Shown: positions 15,790 through 21,105 of the stretch, piece by piece | How positions within the stretch are numbered: position 1 is the first letter of the stretch | Layout: each line of letters opens with the position of its first letter | Assembly (NCBI GenBank): GCA_002474345.1 | Contig: DKQD01000162.1 | Location: 1 to 21,105 of the forward strand | Source: Bacteriovoracaceae bacterium UBA7317 | GTDB taxonomy: Bacteria > Bdellovibrionota > Bacteriovoracia > Bacteriovoracales > Bacteriovoracaceae | Reading direction: 5' to 3' | DNA length: 21,105 nt | Notes under the pieces: model-generated | The model's database searches: none | The model's input: only the letters and a program-made list of their open reading frames with translations | Told to the model about the DNA's origin: nothing | Program-made: the position numbers and the translations under genes

Positions 15790-16560
15790 TTAAGCAGGGT
15801 TAGCAGAGTCAATAAAAAAGCACTCTACCTCAGGAAATGTTTCCATTACTTTTTGTTGAAGAGATTGAACTCCAAACTTTTCAGTCGCATTATGACCACC
15901 TGCGAACATGTGAACCCCTGCTTCTTTACTCTCATGCCAATCGTATTCACTAATTTCTCCAGTTATATAAGCATCAAGGTTCTCTTTTGCTGCAATTTTC
16001 CAGTCTGAATTCGCTCCACCAGTTATGATACCGATGCTTTTAATTTCCTGCTCAGGGCCCGGAGAAGCCAAAATAACATCGTGTTTTAGTACTATTTTTA
16101 ACACTTCTTGAAGCTCAGAGGCTTTTGATGGGGTAGCAAGGATACCTTTCACACCTGTTGGAGAGCCCTTATAATCTCCAAAGGGCTCAGTGCTTGTGAC
16201 ACCAATAAGGTTTGCCAGAGACTTTGCATTTCCTATTTCAGGATGAGCGTCCAGAGGAAGGTGGTAGCCAAAAAGGTTTATATGTTGCTTTGCAATACTT
16301 ATGACCCTGCGACCAAAGGGGCCTGTTAATGTTTTACTTCCTTGATGGTTCCAAAAGAGGCCATGGTGCACGACAAGTGCATTTGCCCTCATTTCAATGG
16401 CCTTTTCTATAGAGTCAAGTGTAGCACTAACAGCAAATGCGATATTTTTAATGTCTTTCCTACCCTCAATTTGAAGACCGTTTGGACAATAGTCTTTAAA
16501 CTCATTAGGCTTTAGAGCCCTATTAAAAAACTTCTCTAATTCTTTCCTGTCGATCCCCAC
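15790..16560 (-). CDS. Nif3-like dinuclear metal centre protein (DUF34)
   Basis: With GTG 16560 as start the protein has 256 residues, near E. coli YbgI (247). It opens like the family, with a helix then YCPNGLQIEG (24-33). The metal ligands are visible: VVHHGLFW with His65 and His66, LPLDAHPEIGN with Asp104, and GGHNATEKFG with His223 and Glu227. These proteins form hexamers with two metal ions per site; a GTP cyclohydrolase-like or metal-chaperone role has been proposed but is unsettled. I prefer GTG because GGAGG (16566-16570) stands 5 bases before it; an ATG at 16599 would add 13 residues without a ribosome-binding site. It is divergent from the thioesterase gene. Confidence 0.9.
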   Translation of the reverse strand: MGIDRKELEKFFNRALKPNEFKDYCPNGLQIEGRKDIKNIAFAVSATLDSIEKAIEMRANALVVHHGLFWNHQGSKTLTGPFGRRVISIAKQHINLFGYHLPLDAHPEIGNAKSLANLIGVTSTEPFGDYKGSPTGVKGILATPSKASELQEVLKIVLKHDVILASPGPEQEIKSIGIITGGANSDWKIAAKENLDAYITGEISEYDWHESKEAGVHMFAGGHNATEKFGVQSLQQKVMETFPEVECFFIDSANPA

Positions 16561-16565
16561 AAGAG

Positions 16566-16570
16566 CCTCC
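16566..16570 (-). promoter_or_regulatory. Ribosome-binding site deciding the Nif3 start
   Basis: GGAGG on the minus strand lies 5 bases before GTG 16560. It falls inside the longer frame from ATG 16599, which argues that the longer start is not used. Confidence 0.6.
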
Positions 16571-16631
16571 AAAAAAAATCTTTTCAAAAAAGGTACCATG
16601 AGGCAACTTGATTGGCGAGAAGGAGAAGCTA

Positions 16632-17033
16632 ATGGGAAAGGTTTTTGAGTACTCGGTCATTGTTCGTGAACATAATTTGGATACTTTAGGTCATTTAAAT
16701 AATGCATCCTATCTTCAACTATTTGAGGAAGCTAGGTGGGATTTCTCAAATAAGGGAGGTTTTGGGTTGGACTGGGTTTTATCCAATAAACAAAGCCCTA
16801 TTGTTTTAAAGGCTGAAATGTCTTTTAGAAAAGAAGTTTTAAACAGAGAAGCTTTGTTGATAAAAAGTGAATTTGAAGGCTTTAAAAATAGTTTGATAGG
16901 TTCTTTCAAGCAAAAAATGATTAAGAGTAATAAAAAAGTTGCATCTATTTTGAGCATTGATGTAGGTTTCATGGATCTTAAAGAAAGAAAATTGATGAAT
17001 TTTCCAAAAAATTGGGTTTATATGGTTGAGTAA
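16632..17033 (+). CDS. Hotdog-fold acyl-CoA thioesterase
   Basis: The 133-residue protein belongs to the 4-hydroxybenzoyl-CoA thioesterase/YbgC-like family. The signature DTLGHLNNASYLQLFEEARW starts at the catalytic Asp17 and includes His21, Asn23, Asn24 and Glu32. The later segment FRKEVLNREALLIKSE and a VASILSIDVGFMD strand fit the hotdog fold. Such enzymes hydrolyse acyl-CoA thioesters; the substrate cannot be told. ATG 16632 is preceded by AGGAG (16621-16625); an upstream TTG at 16608 is less likely. Its last 16 bases overlap the 3' end of the convergent peptidase gene. Confidence 0.87.
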   Translation: MGKVFEYSVIVREHNLDTLGHLNNASYLQLFEEARWDFSNKGGFGLDWVLSNKQSPIVLKAEMSFRKEVLNREALLIKSEFEGFKNSLIGSFKQKMIKSNKKVASILSIDVGFMDLKERKLMNFPKNWVYMVE

Positions 17034-17713
17034 TGAAAATAGGCTTTAATAAACCTGTTATAGATCTCCTGGGCCCGTTCCAAGATGACGTCTTTTAATG
17101 GTATTTCTTTTTCTTTTACAAAATTAATAAAGAAATTGTAAGTGAGACTATTTTCGTATTGAGGTGTTGATGTTGAAAAGCTTATATGCCACGGTTCTTT
17201 TGCCACTCCTCCTAGATCTCTTTTATATGGTAAAAAAAAGTCTGAACTTTTATCTTGCGAGGTAAGCTCACTAATCCATTCATTTAATTTATAAAACGGC
17301 CCTCCTTCTTTATACTCGTCAGGAACTAGCTGAACTTGGTAACCAGGTGGTAAACCATTTTTATCATATATATCAAAGTCCGTGCCCCAATGATGTCGAC
17401 TGAAGCCTGGTAGGGCAGACCAGCGGAGTATTGATTCGAGAAGCTCTGAAGGTGTTAGGTCCTTAGGGTTTTTTGCTTCACCGTGATCATCTAGAATGGG
17501 TCTGGTACCATTCATTTTTTTTTCTATTATGCCCTTTTGAGCTTCAAAGCTTCTAAACCCACTAAGAATGACTAGTTCTATACCATTTGATTGGCTTAAT
17601 TCTTTGAGATGTTGCAGCTTGGGAAGGACATCTTTATGAATATAAGTATTATCTTCTTCACTCCAAATGAGGTGTTTTGTTGTCTGTCCAGTTATTTCCT
17701 CTTTTAGATTCAT
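17018..17713 (-). CDS. M15B family D-Ala-D-Ala carboxypeptidase-like peptidase
   Basis: The 231-residue protein has the zinc-peptidase signatures of the VanY/LdcB family: SGFRSFEAQ (51-59), the S-x-H-x2-G-x3-D motif SRHHWGTDFD with ligands His107 and Asp114, and EPWH with catalytic Glu173 and ligand His176. The family trims D-Ala or other residues from peptidoglycan stem peptides. No signal peptide or lipobox is visible from this ATG or from the GTG at 17728, which is unusual for a wall enzyme. Neither start has a good ribosome-binding site. It follows the 813-residue exported protein by about 34 bases on the same strand, so the two may be cotranscribed. The 3' end overlaps the thioesterase gene by 16 bases. 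Confidence 0.88.
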   Translation of the reverse strand: MNLKEEITGQTTKHLIWSEEDNTYIHKDVLPKLQHLKELSQSNGIELVILSGFRSFEAQKGIIEKKMNGTRPILDDHGEAKNPKDLTPSELLESILRWSALPGFSRHHWGTDFDIYDKNGLPPGYQVQLVPDEYKEGGPFYKLNEWISELTSQDKSSDFFLPYKRDLGGVAKEPWHISFSTSTPQYENSLTYNFFINFVKEKEIPLKDVILERAQEIYNRFIKAYFHYSTI

Positions 17714-17747
17714 AGGTCTCACAGGCACTTAGTATGAATGTTTAATT

Positions 17748-20189
17748 TCATTCGTCTCCAAAAAGACGTGGTAATCCAGATAAGTTATATCGATTTGTAA
17801 TAACTTTCCAGATTGAAACGTCTTCTCTTTTTACAATTTGCTCCCTATCAATCTTATACTTTTTATCTAGAAAATCGTCTACAATTTTTGGTTTGACGGT
17901 CGACTCTGCACCAAGGTCAAAGTTGAGCTCTTCAACTACCTCACCCTTTGTCACCGAATTTGGTTTAAGTGAGGCTGTACTCGATACACCTGTTTTTTTC
18001 GACATTTTTTTTAGGACTCCAGCGGCAGGTCCTTTAATGGGTTTAAGTCCGCCCGAAGGAATCGAGGCCATACTTTTTGCCATGGATATAACGTTTGGAG
18101 AAACACTAGCTTTAAGGAATTTTTTTGTATAATCGTTGCTAACAGGAATTGGTGATTGTCCTTTCTTTTTTAGGTTCTTATTTATCTTTTTTAGCAGCTT
18201 CCCAGCTCCTGTTTTAAAACGAGCTGCGGCTCTAATAAAGTCAGAACTATTTAGTTGACCCGTGGTCAAGTTTCCTTGGTTCAGTGAATTTGATGATTGA
18301 ATTAACTGTGAAGCGACAGCACTTTGTCCTAAAGGTCCATACCCTTGGATATAGGGATTAACTTTATAGCAAGCATTATTACCAGTTTTTTGATCCTTAT
18401 ATTTTTTGCACCTGCAATTAGGATCAAATCTTTGGTTAATAGTTACACAAGCTTGCTGGATTTCAGTTTTAGAAAGTCTTCTGTAGACAGTAGCTTCTAT
18501 AAACGGGTTACGGTTATTCATTTTCCACAAAGAGATACAAGTTTCACTTTTATTTCTATTTTGATTTTTTTTACCTTCCGGTGTGTAGCAATAGCATCTC
18601 GCGTTTCCAATATTGTCTCTACCTTCCGCGCAATGGCCTTCCATTCCTTCTTTGAATTTAACAATAATTGTATCCATATGTTCTACATTTTTTTCAGCTT
18701 GCTTTTCCTGCATGCTAGAGTGGATTGCAAGGTAGGAGGAAAGGCTTCCTGCAATTCCTGCAAAAACTGCAATAACTCTGCTGTCTGCCAGAAATTTAAT
18801 TTTTTGCTTAATTGTTTTAATAGAGTTTTGAATCTTTGAAGGGAGCGCTTTTGTTCCAGCTTTTGCAGAGGTCGCTGCTTTACTGACTCCAGATTTAATG
18901 GCCGTTCCAGCCTTACTCACCCCAGATTTAATGGCCGTTCCAGCCTTGCTCACCCCAGAAGCAATACCTTCACCAGCGGCCTGGGCCATACCCGCTGCTT
19001 GATAGCCTCCCATTTTAATAGCTTCGCCTATAGGAGCTGCAGCACCAAGCGCATGGGCATTTGGAAATATCTGGCTTTCAATCCATTTTCCACCTTGAAG
19101 TGCAAAAAGAAGACCTTCTTTAAATATGCTTTTTTGATCCTGATTGAGGTCTTTTAAAAAGTCGTCCTTAATCATTTGATTATAGGACTGGAGAGTGGGG
19201 GAGCTCTTTTTTCCTTCTCTAAATGATTCAGCTTCTTTGGCCAGGAAAAATGAATTGATTAAGGAGTCTTCTTCTTGAATCAGTGAAATCGTTTCTTTAG
19301 GAAATAAGGTATCTTTGAGGAACTTTGTTGAAGGTACTGTTTCCAAATTATTAAATGCACCTTCTTCTACTGAGGGCGCTCCACCGACGCATGGAGTACC
19401 GTAAGGTGTAAGTTCCCAAATAGCCGCTAGTAATGCTGCTCCATAAAGTCCAGCAACTATGCTGTAAGCAACTTTTTTCTTTTTTGCAACAGACTTGATT
19501 GTTTCCTGTTCTTCTTTTAAGAACTCAAGTGCTTTAAGTTGAGCTTCATAGGCCTTTTCTTCATCATTTACTGTTTCTGAAAAAGCTTCTCTCAGGTCTC
19601 TTAATTCCTTTTCAGCATAAAAATAGTTATAGGCTTCGCTTACAAGATGACCTAATGCTGCTCCTGTCATTATTTTTTTCGATAGACATTGTCCACCAGT
19701 TTCTTTGGCAGCTAAATTAATTGCAACAAGAGTAAGGGTAGAAACAACTGCTCCAGATGTTCCAAGCCATGATACTGGATTTTCTTCCTTCATATCACCG
19801 ACTTGTTCTTTTCTAAGTTTTTCTAGACAAGAATTCCTTTCAGTAAGATCAGTTATTTTTTCGCATTCTAGAAACTTCTGCCTAATTTCTACGCTTTCTT
19901 GTTTATCCATGCATCTATTTAATGATTCATTCCATATTTTTGTGCTACTTTCTAGGCATTCACTTTTTTGTTCGTCCAGAGTTTTAATTGCAGTATTTGT
20001 TGTTGAATAAGGGTTCGTGATAGTTTGGCCGTCATAGGTTTGACTACCCGTCCCTGTATTGGTTGGGGTATTTGGGTCATATTCTTGTGAGTATGAAATA
20101 TTTATTGGTGTTGATAACCAGATAAGTTGAAAAGATAACAAAAATACTTTTATATTGTACAATGATCTTGAAATTATTTTTTGTCCCAT
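17748..20189 (-). CDS. Large exported protein, repeat- and cysteine-containing, unknown function
   Basis: This encodes 813 residues and I do not recognise the family. Residues 1-34 form a Sec signal peptide (basic start, core VFLLSFQLIWLSTPINI, likely cut after SYS). Then come a Thr/Asn/Ser-rich stretch (38-68), charged helices with cysteine pairs (78-121), hydrophobic segments at about 141-160, 238-258 and 470-489, an 11-residue repeat SGVSKAGTAIK (411-443), and a cysteine cluster (520-607) with CYCYTPEGKKN and NCRCKKYKDQ. The C-terminal 200 residues are basic and low in complexity. The pattern suggests a protein anchored in the membrane with periplasmic disulfide-bonded parts. ATG 20189 has only a weak ribosome-binding site. 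It probably precedes the M15B peptidase in an operon, hinting at envelope work. Confidence 0.75.
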   Translation of the reverse strand: MGQKIISRSLYNIKVFLLSFQLIWLSTPINISYSQEYDPNTPTNTGTGSQTYDGQTITNPYSTTNTAIKTLDEQKSECLESSTKIWNESLNRCMDKQESVEIRQKFLECEKITDLTERNSCLEKLRKEQVGDMKEENPVSWLGTSGAVVSTLTLVAINLAAKETGGQCLSKKIMTGAALGHLVSEAYNYFYAEKELRDLREAFSETVNDEEKAYEAQLKALEFLKEEQETIKSVAKKKKVAYSIVAGLYGAALLAAIWELTPYGTPCVGGAPSVEEGAFNNLETVPSTKFLKDTLFPKETISLIQEEDSLINSFFLAKEAESFREGKKSSPTLQSYNQMIKDDFLKDLNQDQKSIFKEGLLFALQGGKWIESQIFPNAHALGAAAPIGEAIKMGGYQAAGMAQAAGEGIASGVSKAGTAIKSGVSKAGTAIKSGVSKAATSAKAGTKALPSKIQNSIKTIKQKIKFLADSRVIAVFAGIAGSLSSYLAIHSSMQEKQAEKNVEHMDTIIVKFKEGMEGHCAEGRDNIGNARCYCYTPEGKKNQNRNKSETCISLWKMNNRNPFIEATVYRRLSKTEIQQACVTINQRFDPNCRCKKYKDQKTGNNACYKVNPYIQGYGPLGQSAVASQLIQSSNSLNQGNLTTGQLNSSDFIRAAARFKTGAGKLLKKINKNLKKKGQSPIPVSNDYTKKFLKASVSPNVISMAKSMASIPSGGLKPIKGPAAGVLKKMSKKTGVSSTASLKPNSVTKGEVVEELNFDLGAESTVKPKIVDDFLDKKYKIDREQIVKREDVSIWKVITNRYNLSGLPRLFGDE
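18856..18954 (-). repeat. 33-bp tandem repeat inside the exported protein gene
   Basis: Bases 18889-18921 and 18922-18954 are 33-bp copies differing at one base. A third, degenerate copy lies at 18856-18888. On the coding strand they encode SGVSKAGTAIK twice, then SGVSKAATSAK. The near identity points to recent duplication. Confidence 0.9.
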
Positions 20190-20223
20190 CTGAAAACCTA
20201 GATATTTGAAGCAGTTCTTTCAT
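20077..20223 (-). other. Possible upstream overlapping short reading frame
   Basis: An ATG at 20223 has a far better ribosome-binding site (AAGGAGAACAGGA) than the 813-residue gene at 20189. It opens a 48-codon frame, out of frame with and overlapping the start of the large gene. It may be a regulatory leader frame, or chance. The peptide resembles nothing I know. Confidence 0.25.
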
Positions 20224-20239
20224 TATTCCTGTTCTCCTT

Positions 20240-20245
20240 ATTATA
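20240..20245 (-). promoter_or_regulatory. Possible -10 box of the exported protein gene
   Basis: A perfect TATAAT on the minus strand lies 50 bases before ATG 20189. No convincing -35 box is found at 16-18 bases upstream. If used, transcription would start near 20233. Confidence 0.3.
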
Positions 20246-20368
20246 CATTCAGGTTCGTTAATACGGGCAGATTTTGCCTAAGTTATTAAGATTTGGATTT
20301 ATACTTAATGATCAAATTAACAAATTAATGAGTCATTTTAAAAAAGCCAATTTAAATAGGAAGAAAAT

Positions 20369-21105
20369 ATGGATCAAAAGGACCTTTTTGAAAGAGCTTA
20401 TAAGGAAATAGGTCAAATATTTAAGCCATCACCATCTCTAGTTGATTTTTATCTAAATAGGGTTAAAAAATATATTGAGTTTGTCCCTGATAAAAAAGTT
20501 AAAGTTTTAGAAGTTGGATCGGGCTTAGGGAGTCTATTTCAAGATGAATTTTTAATTGAAGAAGAGAGAAATTATTTATCGATATTAGGAGTTGATTTTT
20601 CTTTTAGTGCAATATCAGAAGCAGAGAAAAGGTGGAACAACCTTTTAAATAGAAATAAATCTATACTTAAAAAAATAGATATTAAGTTTTTAATGAGAAA
20701 TATTCTTGATAAATTTAAATATGATGAGCCCTATGATTTGATAATAGATTCTCATTGCTTACACTGTCTTAACGGTATTCATGAACAAAAGAAGGCCTTA
20801 AATAATATGGTTTCTAGTTTAAAACCTGGAGGTATTCTTGCTATTGAGATGATGATTTACCATCAAAAGATATCTTTTTCTCATCCATATTACTTTGATA
20901 GAAATACTTCGAAACTCTTTAAAGAAGATTGTTGGGGAAGTTTAATTCCATACAGAACAATTCCTAAATCTTTAGTTGTGGAAAACATGATTTTAGATGA
21001 GGGGTTAAAAATAGAGTATTTTACTATCATGTCTAATCAGAGAATGATTCCTGAAAGTAATAGAGAAATAGTCAAAGAAGGAGATCCTCAGTGTTTAAGG
21101 ATTAT
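20369..21105 (+). CDS. SAM-dependent methyltransferase, class I (3' partial)
   Basis: The frame opens at ATG 20369 with AGGAAG (20358-20363) upstream and runs off the window end after 245 codons without a stop. It shows class I methyltransferase motifs: KVLEVGSGLG (45-54) for SAM binding, LGVDFS (73-78) as the acidic second strand, PYDLIIDSHCLHCL (121-134), and LKPGGILAIE (151-160). The substrate cannot be inferred; the layout is like small-molecule or quinone-type methyltransferases. It is divergent from the exported protein gene with 179 bases between. Confidence 0.85.
   Translation, partial: MDQKDLFERAYKEIGQIFKPSPSLVDFYLNRVKKYIEFVPDKKVKVLEVGSGLGSLFQDEFLIEEERNYLSILGVDFSFSAISEAEKRWNNLLNRNKSILKKIDIKFLMRNILDKFKYDEPYDLIIDSHCLHCLNGIHEQKKALNNMVSSLKPGGILAIEMMIYHQKISFSHPYYFDRNTSKLFKEDCWGSLIPYRTIPKSLVVENMILDEGLKIEYFTIMSNQRMIPESNREIVKEGDPQCLRI

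Noticed and set aside
15718..16008. 96-codon plus-strand frame
   Set aside because: It overlaps the Nif3 gene on the other strand, where metal-binding motifs are clear. No ribosome-binding site or domain is visible.
16597..16599. ATG as start of the Nif3 gene
   Set aside because: The GGAGG at 16566-16570 lies inside that longer frame and fits GTG 16560, whose N-terminus agrees with the family.
18345..18839. 164-codon open frame on the plus strand
   Set aside because: It lies wholly opposite the 813-residue exported protein, whose signal peptide, repeats and cysteine motifs are coherent. The opposite frame has no motif or good start and is low in complexity.
18856..18954. Direct repeats as a CRISPR array
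   Set aside because: The 33-bp copies are adjacent without spacers and are in frame within a coding gene.
20280..20305. Plus-strand promoter for the methyltransferase (TTGCCT and TATACT)
   Set aside because: The spacing between the two boxes is 20 bases, too long for a standard sigma70 promoter.

Overview
The window is AT-rich, gene-dense bacterial chromosome with no RNA genes, insertion sequences, phage genes or CRISPR array that I can see. The gene style suggests the Bdellovibrio/Bacteriovorax group (Bdellovibrionota), probably a Bacteriovorax or Halobacteriovorax relative: a lysine-rich histone-like SWIB protein, low-GC codon use, long lineage-specific exported proteins and a CheA-type hybrid kinase. 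This placement is inference from style, not from a marker gene.

Layout. 1-351: 3' end of a lysine-tail SWIB-domain gene, followed by a terminator. 378-1559 (-): an unrecognised secreted protein, transcribed away from the next operon out of a 99-bp divergent promoter region. 1659-11489 (+): seven tightly packed genes in one direction: URC1 (GTP cyclohydrolase II-like), URC4 (DUF1688), uracil phosphoribosyltransferase, uridine kinase, a 1398-residue PutA, proC and a LysR regulator. 11491-11997 (-): msrA, convergent with lysR. 12195-12224: a bidirectional terminator. 12262-16560 (-): a CheW-like protein, a REC-first CheA hybrid kinase, a 43-residue membrane peptide and a Nif3-family protein. 16632-17033 (+): a hotdog thioesterase. 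17018-20189 (-): an M15B peptidase preceded by an 813-residue exported protein. 20369-21105 (+): a methyltransferase cut by the window end.

The best candidate for an unusual system is 1659-5517. URC1, URC4 and the phosphoribosyltransferase are the core of the URC uracil-degradation route, known genetically from the yeast Lachancea kluyveri and much less studied in bacteria. Here they sit with a uridine kinase, so uracil and uridine would both be funnelled to UMP, the likely entry point of the pathway. The same transcription direction then continues into proline oxidation (PutA) and P5C reduction (ProC), ending in a LysR regulator. A plausible reading is a nutrient-salvage operon that burns pyrimidines and proline, which would suit a predator living on prey macromolecules.

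The chemosensory pair (12262-15252) has no receptor, CheY, CheR or CheB in the window, and its kinase has the receiver domain at the N-terminus rather than the C-terminus. Several apparent N-termini are probably too long. I shortened udk, msrA, the hybrid kinase, the small membrane protein, the Nif3 protein, the thioesterase and the peptidase, mostly on ribosome-binding-site evidence.
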